Positions 16,106-24,573 of a stretch of 32,620 nucleotides of DNA are shown piece after piece. The stretch spans positions 1-32,620 of the forward strand of contig CAMBQP010000048.1 in assembly GCA_945869955.1 (NCBI GenBank), given 5' to 3'. This stretch comes from Schlesneria paludicola DSM 18645 (GTDB lineage Bacteria; Planctomycetota; Planctomycetia; Planctomycetales; Planctomycetaceae). A program made the position numbers and the translations under genes. The notes beneath the pieces are model-generated. The model was not told the origin of the DNA. It saw nothing but the letters and a program-made list of their open reading frames with translations, and ran no database searches. Position 1 is the first letter of the stretch, and each line of letters begins with the position of its first letter.

Positions 16106-16657
16106 TCACACAATCACCGTACTCACCGTCATCTCAGTGATTTGGGTCGGATTGATATCCGCGTGATTCACGAACCGACTCGTCAGCGTCAACGAAACTG
16201 TTGCGGTTGATGTCGCCCCGGAATCATCACAGATCGTGTATTGAAATGATTGGTTTCCGACGTACAGTGCAGGAACATAAAAACAAATGGCGTAGTGATT
16301 AAAATCGCCTCCTGGCGAGCGGATCATGGCACAACCATAGGGAGGAGTGATGATATCGGTGATTCTCAAGATCCCAACTCCACCGGTGTCATTGGCGAGG
16401 ACCTCGAAAGTAATTGGTGACAGACGGTTTGGGTCAAATTGCACTGTGTACGAATCGGGAACGGCCGTCAGTCCCGTCGGTGTTAACCGTGCATCCAATG
16501 TTTCTGCAACGATGGCTTGTGGATTTCTCGCCGGGGATCGCCCCCGGGCAAGCCGGGTTTTTTTTTCCTGTCGGTAAGCAGCAATCTCGAAAAACTGAGC
16601 CAGAAACTGAGTAAATACCACTCGAAGTCGCCTCAAAATGGCCGCACCATAAAACAT
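16106..16657 (-). CDS. Surface protein with one Ig/cadherin-like domain and ETLDAR N-terminal motif
   Basis: 183 residues from ATG 16657, the only ATG available; no good ribosome site was seen. A basic N-terminal region (about 1-48) leads to AETLDARLTPTG, which resembles the LEPR-XLL/ETLEDR signature that starts many planctomycete surface proteins. It is followed by one domain of the type DSYTVQFDPNRLSPITFEVLANDTGGVG to SFQYTICDDSGATSTATVSLTL, typical of repeated Ig/cadherin-like cell-surface domains. Large relatives carry many such domains and a dockerin; here the chain ends soon after with NHADINPTQI, possibly a dockerin remnant. It may be a shortened copy. A run of nine A in the coding strand (16566-16558) lies in the N-terminal part, next to a terminator-like hairpin on the other strand. 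Confidence 0.6.
   Translation of the reverse strand: MFYGAAILRRLRVVFTQFLAQFFEIAAYRQEKKTRLARGRSPARNPQAIVAETLDARLTPTGLTAVPDSYTVQFDPNRLSPITFEVLANDTGGVGILRITDIITPPYGCAMIRSPGGDFNHYAICFYVPALYVGNQSFQYTICDDSGATSTATVSLTLTSRFVNHADINPTQITEMTVSTVIV
16543..16566 (+). terminator. Terminator-like hairpin with T9 inside a minus-strand gene
   Basis: Arms cccgg (16543-16547) and ccggg (16553-16557) with loop gcaag are followed at once by nine T (16558-16566). The form is that of an intrinsic terminator on the plus strand, but no plus-strand gene ends here and it lies within the coding region of the surface-protein gene. Confidence 0.4.
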
Positions 16658-16766
16658 GGGTCAGCAGGTGAAAGGAATAGTACACTGGTCGAGTCGCTAT
16701 TGGCTGAGCAACGACGCAATCCGTAGAGAATATCGGTGATTACGATCATTAAAGCCAGCCCTATCA

Positions 16767-17558
16767 TCAATTGAAGACTAATTTCGTGGCCAAGGTCGCG
16801 GGCTCGGAGGGCAGAGAAGGCTGCACCAATTTCTTCTGCAGTTGATAGGGATTTTCAGTTTTGCCGTTCAGGATCAGTCTGCGTTTTCCAGACAGCGAAC
16901 TCCATTCGGCGTTCGTCTCATCAGTAACGCCCGTTCCAATCAGGTTAATTTTCGTTAAACTTTCCTTATAAAGCAGATGGTCGCGAAATCCATCGTCTGT
17001 GATCTGAGTCCCCTGCAAATCAAGGTAACGGAGATTCGGCAGCTGTGCAAGGATTCTCAGTCCTTCGTCCGTAATATGCGTATTGCTCAAATCTAAATCC
17101 ATGAGATTATTCAGTTTCGACAAATTTTCGAGCGTCTCGTCGGTAACGCGGGGGTCCCCCATTTTCAGAGAAGCGATATCTGTCAGGTTGGAGATCGCCG
17201 AATAGTCGCGATTCCAGTGAGTGAGATCTACGAATCGATGATGTCCAACGAAACGCTCGTACGGGGCGCCAAGACTGATTAATCTCGCGTGAATCAGACT
17301 CGCTGAAATGGAAAACGCGAATAACGCCACCGAAAGAGCGAACATCACGACCGGGACCTTCGCAGTCCCCAACGATCTTTGATTGTAACAGCGAATCAGG
17401 AACTTCCCGAGCGGGTCACGCCTGAGGGCTTCAAACAATTTTCGTCGAGTTCGCCTCAGCTTGGATTGAAAGGTTTTGACCATCATCACGCAGACGCCGA
17501 GGATCCCTAAAATGACACCAAGTGCTTGCACCGCGAACAGTATCTGTTGAATTTTCAT
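16767..17558 (-). CDS. Membrane-anchored leucine-rich-repeat protein
   Basis: 263 residues from ATG 17558, with GAGGTG 6 nt upstream. Two transmembrane segments are visible, QILFAVQALGVILGILGVCVMMV near the N-terminus and VPVVMFALSVALFAFSISASLI at about 70-92, with a basic loop between (SKLRRTRRKLFEALRR). About four leucine-rich repeats follow: LTDIASLKMGDPRVTDETLENLSKLNNLMDLDLSNTHITDEGLRILAQLPNLRYLDLQGTQITDDGF and LTKINLIGTGVTDE. This is the TDEGL (ribonuclease-inhibitor-like) repeat common in planctomycetes. The last 45 residues lack repeats. It is divergent from a second, different LRR gene across a 409-bp gap. Function unknown; the repeats suggest protein binding. Confidence 0.82.
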   Translation of the reverse strand: MKIQQILFAVQALGVILGILGVCVMMVKTFQSKLRRTRRKLFEALRRDPLGKFLIRCYNQRSLGTAKVPVVMFALSVALFAFSISASLIHARLISLGAPYERFVGHHRFVDLTHWNRDYSAISNLTDIASLKMGDPRVTDETLENLSKLNNLMDLDLSNTHITDEGLRILAQLPNLRYLDLQGTQITDDGFRDHLLYKESLTKINLIGTGVTDETNAEWSSLSGKRRLILNGKTENPYQLQKKLVQPSLPSEPATLATKLVFN

Positions 17559-17967
17559 GGCTTCACCTCGCAGAAAATGACCAAAAACCAGCCTGAATCT
17601 CAACGCAGCCAATGCGAAGAGATCTTCCTATTGGTTGGCTCGCAAGGGGGATCTTCAGCACATCAAAAATTCGAGTGGTTTCCGATGTTTTTCGAAAAAT
17701 ATCCCGGAAAGTGCCGTTTATTCGCTCGATTGCGGACTGCAAAGTGATTTCTTCTCGCAACGGAGATTTCAAGCGATTTCTCTCCGTTTTTCGCCGATTT
17801 CCAGGATTTTTCTCCCCCTTTTGACAGGATTCAGAGTTGGTGAATTCCAACTCAATCGGCTGGACAGTTGTGAATGATTCGTCTGGTTCGGTACAGTACC
17901 AAAAATTGCAGCGACGCTCGACCCGAATGAGCGACCACTTGAAACCTGCCTGCTGGAGATCACAACA
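17559..17967. other. Divergent intergenic region between two LRR genes
   Basis: 409 bases, AT-richer than its flanks, with several T-runs. Overlapping open frames exist on both strands but none has codon structure or a product I can support. It should carry promoters for both LRR genes. Confidence 0.45.
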
Positions 17968-18810
17968 ATGCTGTATCGGTTGATTTCGATCCCTCTGATT
18001 GTCTGGTTCTGTATTGGCTTGCCTGTTCGCGCCGCCGAAATTGAATTTCCGGATGAAAACCTCGACACGGTGATCCGTGAAATCTTGAAGAAAAAGCAGA
18101 TTGATAAATCTGACAAGGCGAAAAAAATCACCGATGAAGATGTCGCCACGATCTTCTTTCTCGAAGCACCGAGCCGTGGCATCCAAAATCTGACGGGACT
18201 CGAAAAGTGCAGAAACTTGGCTTTGGTGAAATTAACTGGTAATCAAATCAAGGATGTCAAGCCGCTTGAAGAGTGTGTCAACGTGCAATCGCTGGATTTG
18301 GCCAAAAATCAAATTGTCGATGCCTCGCCGCTGACAAAACTGACGAAACTCCAATACCTGCAACTGGATGACAATCAGATTCAGAAGCTCGACGGGATCC
18401 AAAATCTCAAATCGCTGGGGGCGCTGTATCTCAGTCGAAATCAGATTGAAGTACTGCTGCCGCTGGCGGAACTTCCCAAACTGCACGCACTTTATCTCGA
18501 TAAGAACAAAATCAGTGATATTTCCCCCCTGAAAGGTCTCCGCTGGCTGGAGAGATTGGATCTGAAAGAAAATCAGATCAAAGACATTTCTGCTCTCGCC
18601 GAGATGACGGAATTGCGTTTCACCTTCCTCGAAAGAAATCAGCTGCCAGAACTCTCGACGCTGGTCGACATGGCGAAAAAAGATCTCGCCGGTGAACGAC
18701 GATTTGCCCCCTATTGGAAGTTGTATCTCACCGGAAACCCTCTGAACGAAGCGGGTAAATCCCACGTTTTGGAACTGGCAAAACTCGGTGTCCGCGTCTC
18801 GTCAGAATGA
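17968..18810 (+). CDS. Secreted leucine-rich-repeat protein, internalin-like repeats
   Basis: 280 residues. MLYRLISIPLIVWFCIGLPVRAAE is a signal peptide. An internalin-type cap follows, with EIEFPDENLDTVIREILKKKQ. Seven or so 22-residue SDS22/internalin-like repeats come next, of the type LEKCRNLALVKLTGNQIKDVKPLEECVNVQSLDLAKNQIVDASPLTKL and so on to about residue 225. GGAG lies upstream of the ATG. The end (FAPYWKLYLTGNPLNEAGKSHVLELAKLGVRV) caps the repeat array. Internalin-like LRR proteins bind other proteins; here the likely location is the periplasm or cell surface. It lies 120 nt upstream of purD on the same strand. Confidence 0.85.
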   Translation: MLYRLISIPLIVWFCIGLPVRAAEIEFPDENLDTVIREILKKKQIDKSDKAKKITDEDVATIFFLEAPSRGIQNLTGLEKCRNLALVKLTGNQIKDVKPLEECVNVQSLDLAKNQIVDASPLTKLTKLQYLQLDDNQIQKLDGIQNLKSLGALYLSRNQIEVLLPLAELPKLHALYLDKNKISDISPLKGLRWLERLDLKENQIKDISALAEMTELRFTFLERNQLPELSTLVDMAKKDLAGERRFAPYWKLYLTGNPLNEAGKSHVLELAKLGVRVSSE

Positions 18811-18873
18811 TTTCCCTTCGTGGCTGCTGCAGGGGAGCTGCCAAATCTGCGGCTTTGATCGCTCCGATATTCT

Positions 18874-18901
18874 TTCTTCGCTTTGTCTTCTTCGCTTTGT
18901 C
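18874..18901. repeat. Tandem 14-bp repeat upstream of purD
   Basis: ttcttcgctttgtc occurs twice head to tail at 18874-18887 and 18888-18901, ending 29 nt before the purD ATG. Any regulatory role is unknown. Confidence 0.9.
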
Positions 18902-18930
18902 AACGGATTCTCGCAGGATATCGACGGTTT

Positions 18931-20235
18931 ATGAAAGTTCTTGTGGTTGGAAGTGGTGGCCGTGAACACGCTCTGGTCTGGAAAATCCAGCAGTCTCCCT
19001 CGGTAACTCAAGTGTTTTGCGCCCCGGGAAATGCCGGAATTGGCCTCGATTGCACGAATGTTGATATCGCAGCAACGGACATTCCACGTCTCATCAAATT
19101 TGCCCAAAAGGAACAGATCGACCTCACTGTGATCGGCCCCGAGGGACCACTCGTCATGGGAATTGTCGACGAATTTCAAAAAGCCGGCCTCCGGGTGTTC
19201 GGGCCATCAAAACGGGCTGCCGAATTGGAGGGCTCGAAAAAATTTGCCAAAGAGATGATGCGGAAGGCAAATGTTCCCACCGCCGATTTCCGGGTCTTCA
19301 CGAATATGGCTGAGGCCATGAGTTACATCGAAGAGCGTGAAGCACGAGATCGTTTTGTCGTCAAAGCCGATGGATTGGCCGCAGGAAAAGGGGTTACAGT
19401 TTGTTCCAACAATGAAGAAGCGCGCGATGCCATCAAGCGAATGCTCTTGGAAAAAGAATTCGGCGAGGCCGGTTTACGCGTTGTGATCGAAGACCGACTG
19501 GAAGGGGAAGAGGCGAGTCTGCTCGCGTTTGTCGACGGAAATACCATCGTTCCACTGGAAGCCGCACAGGATCACAAAGCGGCCCATGATGGTGATACCG
19601 GCCCCAACACAGGCGGAATGGGGGCCTACAGCCCTACCCCAATTGTCACTCCTGAAATCATCGACACCGTCATCGAAAAAATTCTGATCCCGATTGTTCA
19701 TGAAATGAACAAAGAAGGCCGCCCCTTTCGGGGTTGTCTGTACGCGGGGTTGATGTTGACGCAGCAAGGCCCCAAGGTGCTCGAGTTTAACGTTCGCCTC
19801 GGAGACCCGGAAACTCAGGCGGTCCTGATGCGGCTGAAAACGGATCTCGCATTGCTGATGTATGCCGTCGCCGATGGAAAGCTGGATCAGATCGAGCCGC
19901 TGGAATGGGATCCCCGTCCATCGCTCTGCGTGGTTATGGCCTCAGATGGTTATCCTGGAGACTATCAAAAAGGGTTGCCGATTCGAGGACTGGAAGAAGC
20001 CGCACTGATTCCCGAAACCAAGGTCTTTCACGCCGGAACCCGCCAGTTGGGTGACCAGATTGTCAACGACGGGGGCCGCGTGCTGGGTGTCACTGCCATT
20101 GGCGATACGATCTCGGAAGCCAAATTGCGTGCGTATCAAGCGGTCAAGTGTATTCGCTGGGATGGTGCCTGGTGTCGTAAAGACATTTCCGATAAGGCAA
20201 ATCGCTATGAAATCGAGCTGAATCAAGCTGATTGA
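18931..20235 (+). CDS. purD: Phosphoribosylamine-glycine ligase PurD
   Basis: 434 residues, ATP-grasp enzyme of de novo purine synthesis, joining glycine to 5-phosphoribosylamine. MKVLVVGSGGREHALVWKI is the classic N-terminus and fixes the start at ATG 18931. Further signatures are APGNAGI, VIGPEGPLVMGIVDEF, GPSKRAAELEGSKKFAKEMM, FVVKADGLAAGKGVTVC, HDGDTGPNTGGMGAYSPTP and GLMLTQQGPKVLEFNVRLGDPETQAVL. Length is normal. It stands alone, without other pur genes nearby, and is followed by an intrinsic terminator. Confidence 0.96.
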   Translation: MKVLVVGSGGREHALVWKIQQSPSVTQVFCAPGNAGIGLDCTNVDIAATDIPRLIKFAQKEQIDLTVIGPEGPLVMGIVDEFQKAGLRVFGPSKRAAELEGSKKFAKEMMRKANVPTADFRVFTNMAEAMSYIEEREARDRFVVKADGLAAGKGVTVCSNNEEARDAIKRMLLEKEFGEAGLRVVIEDRLEGEEASLLAFVDGNTIVPLEAAQDHKAAHDGDTGPNTGGMGAYSPTPIVTPEIIDTVIEKILIPIVHEMNKEGRPFRGCLYAGLMLTQQGPKVLEFNVRLGDPETQAVLMRLKTDLALLMYAVADGKLDQIEPLEWDPRPSLCVVMASDGYPGDYQKGLPIRGLEEAALIPETKVFHAGTRQLGDQIVNDGGRVLGVTAIGDTISEAKLRAYQAVKCIRWDGAWCRKDISDKANRYEIELNQAD

Positions 20236-20301
20236 CCACCGCAGGTGATCCCCGCAGTTGATCGCTTCGATTTGTGATTGGAAGGGCTTGATTTCCAGGT
20301 G

Positions 20302-20339
20302 ACCGTGACCACCTCACCCGTCAGTCACGGTGTTTTTTT
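20302..20339 (+). terminator. Intrinsic terminator after purD
   Basis: Eight-base arms accgtgac (20302-20309) and gtcacggt (20324-20331) enclose a 14-nt loop; one G follows and then seven T (20333-20339). It lies 67 nt after the purD stop and before rsmH, so it probably separates the two transcripts. Confidence 0.7.
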
Positions 20340-20460
20340 GCTGCCAGCCGATCCTTCATCAAAATCGAATCATCGTGTCGGTTTGTTGAGGATCGTTCGA
20401 CGGATCAGGTGCTGATCCCGTCATCGTCTTGCGTCTCCCGACAACAACACAGAGGGTCTG

Positions 20461-21516
20461 ATGAACGACGACACCCCTTACAACAAACCGCCAAGACGTG
20501 AGCGATACCAAGGGAAGAATCCCCAGGAATTCCACCAGAAATATAAAGAACATCAACCGGAAAAGTATGCGGAGGATGTCGCCAGGGTCATTGCCAGCGG
20601 TCGAACCCCCGCAGGCACACACCGCCCCATTCTGGTCCAGGAAATTCTTTCCATTCTTGCACCACAGCCGGGCGAAATCGCCGTCGACTGTACGATCGGT
20701 TATGGCGGGCACGCGAAAGAATTGCTGGCGGCAGTTCAACCCCATGGTCGATTGCTGGGGGTCGACGTTGATCCCTTGGAATTGCCCAAGACCGAAGCCC
20801 GATTGCGGGAACTTGGATTTCCCGCAGAATCGCTGCTCATCGCACGGATGAATTATGCGGGGATTTCGAAGCTGATCCTGAGCGAGTCTCCGGACGGTGC
20901 CGATGTCATCCTGGCTGATCTGGGGCTCTCATCGATGCAACTCGATGATCCGGCTCGGGGATTTTCTTACAAAACGGACGGGCCGCTCGATATGCGGCTG
21001 AATCCCAAACATGGCCAACCCGTCTCCGTACTATTGTCACAACTCGACCCGCCGGGGTTAACGAAACTGCTGGAACGGAACGCCGACGAACCGCATGCCG
21101 TGAAGCTCGCCAGCGTCATTCTCGAGGCCCATGCAGAATATCCCTTCGAAACGACAACGGATCTCGCCAACGTCGTCATTGATTTTATCAAAAAACGACG
21201 GATGGGGTCCGAGGACGAATTCAAGCAAACCGTAAGACGGGTCTTTCAGGCGCTGCGAATCGCCGTCAATGATGAGTTCGGAGCACTCGATTCCTTCTTA
21301 AGACAACTCCCCAGTTGCCTGAAATCGGGGGGGCGCGTTGCGATTCTGACCTTCCATTCCGGAGAAGACCGTCGGGTCAAGCATGCCTTCAAAGACGGTC
21401 TGCGGGATGGCCTTTATTCTGCCATCGCCGAGGATGTGATCCGTCCTTCTGCCGAAGAACAGCGGGCCAACCCCCGTTCCAGCTCGGCAAAGCTCCGGTT
21501 TGCCATTCGTTCCTGA
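20461..21516 (+). CDS. rsmH: 16S rRNA (cytosine(1402)-N(4))-methyltransferase RsmH
   Basis: 351 residues. It methylates N4 of C1402 in 16S rRNA. Signatures are THRPILVQEILSIL, VDCTIGYGGHAKELL (S-adenosylmethionine site), LLGVDVDP, ADLGLSSMQLDDPARGFSYKTDGPLDMRLN, RRVFQALRIAVNDEF and ILTFHSGEDRRVKHAF. About 52 residues precede the usual family start (PRRERYQGKNPQEFHQKYKE); they are polar, charged and of unknown role. GAGGG lies just before the ATG. In most bacteria rsmH heads the dcw cell-wall/division cluster; here no mraZ, ftsL or mur gene is next to it. It converges with the PVC gene only 7 bp beyond its stop. Confidence 0.94.
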   Translation: MNDDTPYNKPPRRERYQGKNPQEFHQKYKEHQPEKYAEDVARVIASGRTPAGTHRPILVQEILSILAPQPGEIAVDCTIGYGGHAKELLAAVQPHGRLLGVDVDPLELPKTEARLRELGFPAESLLIARMNYAGISKLILSESPDGADVILADLGLSSMQLDDPARGFSYKTDGPLDMRLNPKHGQPVSVLLSQLDPPGLTKLLERNADEPHAVKLASVILEAHAEYPFETTTDLANVVIDFIKKRRMGSEDEFKQTVRRVFQALRIAVNDEFGALDSFLRQLPSCLKSGGRVAILTFHSGEDRRVKHAFKDGLRDGLYSAIAEDVIRPSAEEQRANPRSSSAKLRFAIRS

Positions 21517-21523
21517 TGCGTTT

Positions 21524-24421
21524 TTATTTTAACGATGTCAAATAGGCGATCAGATCCAGAAATTCACTGGCGGTCATGAGTTCGTGCAGCTTCTCGGGCA
21601 TGATCGACGTTTTCAGCGGGGCACGGGTTTCGATGTTTTTGAAGGGAACAAACACCAGCTCTCCCAGAGGGTTGCCGATCCGCAAGTCGCCGTTCAATTC
21701 TTCACCCAGCAACAGTCCTGTCACGACGGTCCCCTGTTTGGTCTCAATCGACCAAGTGGTGAATTGAGGAGAAATCTCTTTGTTCGGTTCGAGGATTGAT
21801 TCCGCCAGTTTTTTACGGTCCATGGTTCGTGCAATCACCGTGAGGTCCGGGCCGACCTGACCACCACGCCCACTGACCGTATGGCATTTGTAACACCCCG
21901 CTCCATTGACGTGGAAAAAGAGGCGGCGTCCCGATTCAATTTGATGAGCCGGCGGCGGTGAGTTTCCCATGGCAACCACTGCGTCCTGTAATTGCCGTGG
22001 GGGAACGGAATCACGCCGACCGACGGCAAACTGCAGGGCTTCCGTCAGTGGTCCTCGATCGGCTTGGGCCTCTTGCGGAAGGCGAGCCACGAGCTGCTTC
22101 AAGCGATTGGCAACCTCGACATCGCGAGGTTCCTGTCCCGAAACCGATATCGCGGAACTGCGCAGTGACCGAATCGCTTCGACACGCAGATCAAGTCGCT
22201 TCCCCTTGGCGGCGAGATTCATCAGCAAGTCACGAGTCGGCTCGGTCAGTTTTGTCTGTGTCCCATTTCCTGCTAATCCTGCGATGGCGTCGGCACGCAT
22301 CCCGTTCTCAATAGATTCGTCCCCAGCGATCTTCCGCAGCATCTCGTCACGCTCCGGAATTGCGGTATGTTGTAGTCTTCTCACCACTTCGCTTCGCAGG
22401 CCGAAATCTGTTGACTTTGTCAGGATTTCTTGCAGCAGGTTCGCATCGAGCTCTTTTTGAGCGGGAGGCAACATCCGCAAGGCCATTGCACGCAGTGAAC
22501 TGGGCCGGGTACTCTCCTTCACCATCGCCAGCAGATATTGTGATGGAGGGGTCTTCTCAAATTCTGCCGGTGCGACCCCGTCTAACAGAGAGAGCGAGGC
22601 GAGACACGCCATGAACAGGTCTGTGGTCATCGGTTCCGACGCGAGTACCTTTTCAACCTGAGAACGCAGGGATTTGAGCTGCTCTTCGCCAACCCATTGC
22701 ACCGCCAAGCGACAAATCGCCGGAGTGGTCTCATTCAAGCCCGCAAGCGCCAATGTCGAGTCTTGCGGGAAGGATGTCCGTGCCGCCAGCAAAATGGCCG
22801 TTTGTCGCAGTTCGACTTCTCGTATCGCTCTTCCCTGTTGCGCCGAATCGCGTACATGGGTACTCGCCCAGAGCTGTTTCAACCCCTCGACGGTCGTAAA
22901 CTCGGTGACAATCCGAGCTGTCGCGGCGGTCAATTGAAAGGGATCCGCCAAGTCGACACCCGCGAAAAGAGGGCCAGCGGGGGCCGCCTTAAGCCATGGG
23001 GAAACCGACTGCCGTGCTTCATAGACCTGTCGATTCATCGGCTTACCCTGATTCGCCTGGATCAGGTCGAGCAAAACATCCCGGCCCGCTTCCGTTGTCG
23101 CCAGTTGCTTTGCTGCGAGGCGACGAGTCGCCAGCTTGTTGGAATTCAGGGCCTTTAACAATTGAGCCGTCGAGGCCCCCTGCCCCGTGATTTCCTCTTT
23201 AGCCGTTACGGTATCCGCAGAGTTTCTGGCCGAAATTCGCCAGATCCGACCAAGTCCATGAAGTTGATATTCTTTCGAAACCCAGTCGGTGACAAAGATC
23301 GAACCGTCGGGAGCGACCGCTAGACCCACCGGACGAAAATTGTCGTCCCCGGTGATCAACGGCTGAGGAATTGACTCGACCGACACCCCACGCTCTTTCA
23401 ATACAAACTTGTCGATACGGTGATCGCCCCAACTCCCCACCAGTAGTGCACCACGATATTCGGCGGGAAAGCCGTCAGACTCGTAGCAGACAATCCCCGA
23501 GGGGGCTTCCCCCGTCCCCGAAACCATCGGCAATGTTCCCGGAATTTCGCCGTTCCAACTCGTAAAAGGATGTGTCCCCTTACGTCCATTTCGAAACCGA
23601 TAACCGTAATCCCCGTTCTGAACAAGATGCAGAAGTCGACACGGGGGACGACTATCCGGGTCGTTATCAAGGGTGAACAGCCGACCAAACGAATCAAAAC
23701 AACTGGCGTGCGGATTCCAGAACCCCGTGGCCCAACGCTGTAGCTTCGACCCGTCCGGTTGACAGCGATAAACATTCCCCCCTTCGCCCCCGCCAGCCAG
23801 CGTCGTTCCGTCGCTGCCAATGATCTTGTAGTTGGCCCCCAAGTTCTCGCCAAACCCAAAAAACAAATGCCCCGCCGCATCAAAGGCAAATCCCGCCAGT
23901 CCGTTATGGGGATAATTTCCACTGGTTTCCAGCCTCACCAGTGATCGCTGCTCGTCACATTTTCCGTCCCCATCCTGATCCGTACAAAGAAAAATTTCAC
24001 GTCGGGTGGCGATGAAGACCGTAGTCGGTGGTTGTGGTTTCGAGTCCCCAGCGGCGAATCCATCGCTGTCGAGCCAGACCGGAATGATGGCGATACTCAT
24101 GGAATGGACCAAACCATCCAGAAAAACCTGGGTCTGATCCGCTTTCCCATCCTGATCCGTATCCTCCAGGATCAGAATCCGGTCGGTCGGATGCCCCTGG
24201 TAGCCATTCGGTGGAAAGTGGGTGTTACTCTCAATGGCCCAAACGCGACCCGCACCATCCACATCGATTCCCGTCGGAGTTACAATTTGGGGTGATTCGG
24301 CAAATAACTCGATCCTCAGCCGGGGATCCGTCGAGCGGGGTGACACCTCTTGGGCCAAGAGCGATCGATCGGACACAAAGTAGGCAATAATCACAAGCAA
24401 CGCGAACCGAAGGGACGGCAT
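21524..24421 (-). CDS. PVC-type membrane-bound dehydrogenase / heme-binding protein
   Basis: 965 residues from ATG 24421, with GGAG 8 nt upstream. MPSLRFALLVIIAYFVSDRSLLAQ is a signal peptide. Residues about 30-410 form a beta-propeller of the glucose/sorbosone-dehydrogenase-like type: GIDVDGAGRVWAIESNTHFPPNG, DTDQDGKADQTQVFLDGLVHSMSIA, GFAFDAAGHLFFGFGENLGANY, FDSFGRLFTLDNDPDSRPPCR, and PVGLAVAPDGSIFVTDWVSKEYQLHGLGRIWRI. The middle, about 430-780, is alpha-helical and HEAT-like. Near the end, GAGCYKCHTVSGRGGQVGPDL is a cytochrome c motif (C843-H847), followed by the TMDRKKLAESILEPNKEISPQF tail typical of these proteins. It is probably a periplasmic oxidoreductase of unknown substrate, commonly linked to carbohydrate metabolism. 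It stands alone between rsmH and the regulator gene. Confidence 0.9.
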   Translation of the reverse strand: MPSLRFALLVIIAYFVSDRSLLAQEVSPRSTDPRLRIELFAESPQIVTPTGIDVDGAGRVWAIESNTHFPPNGYQGHPTDRILILEDTDQDGKADQTQVFLDGLVHSMSIAIIPVWLDSDGFAAGDSKPQPPTTVFIATRREIFLCTDQDGDGKCDEQRSLVRLETSGNYPHNGLAGFAFDAAGHLFFGFGENLGANYKIIGSDGTTLAGGGEGGNVYRCQPDGSKLQRWATGFWNPHASCFDSFGRLFTLDNDPDSRPPCRLLHLVQNGDYGYRFRNGRKGTHPFTSWNGEIPGTLPMVSGTGEAPSGIVCYESDGFPAEYRGALLVGSWGDHRIDKFVLKERGVSVESIPQPLITGDDNFRPVGLAVAPDGSIFVTDWVSKEYQLHGLGRIWRISARNSADTVTAKEEITGQGASTAQLLKALNSNKLATRRLAAKQLATTEAGRDVLLDLIQANQGKPMNRQVYEARQSVSPWLKAAPAGPLFAGVDLADPFQLTAATARIVTEFTTVEGLKQLWASTHVRDSAQQGRAIREVELRQTAILLAARTSFPQDSTLALAGLNETTPAICRLAVQWVGEEQLKSLRSQVEKVLASEPMTTDLFMACLASLSLLDGVAPAEFEKTPPSQYLLAMVKESTRPSSLRAMALRMLPPAQKELDANLLQEILTKSTDFGLRSEVVRRLQHTAIPERDEMLRKIAGDESIENGMRADAIAGLAGNGTQTKLTEPTRDLLMNLAAKGKRLDLRVEAIRSLRSSAISVSGQEPRDVEVANRLKQLVARLPQEAQADRGPLTEALQFAVGRRDSVPPRQLQDAVVAMGNSPPPAHQIESGRRLFFHVNGAGCYKCHTVSGRGGQVGPDLTVIARTMDRKKLAESILEPNKEISPQFTTWSIETKQGTVVTGLLLGEELNGDLRIGNPLGELVFVPFKNIETRAPLKTSIMPEKLHELMTASEFLDLIAYLTSLK

Positions 24422-24573
24422 GCGGGGTCTCCGGATGTCTGAACGGGGAATCTGAGTTTCCTTCATTGTGTGATGCCGGAACCAGACTCGCAACCACCAG
24501 AACCCGACTTGACCCTACAAGCGATTTCCACACCGACTTCGGTCCGTCTTGGCGGTGGCAGCCAACAGGCCTT

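Noticed and set aside
17613..17967. Overlapping open frames between the two LRR genes
   Set aside because: No start signals or domains; the AT-rich spacer is better read as a divergent promoter region.
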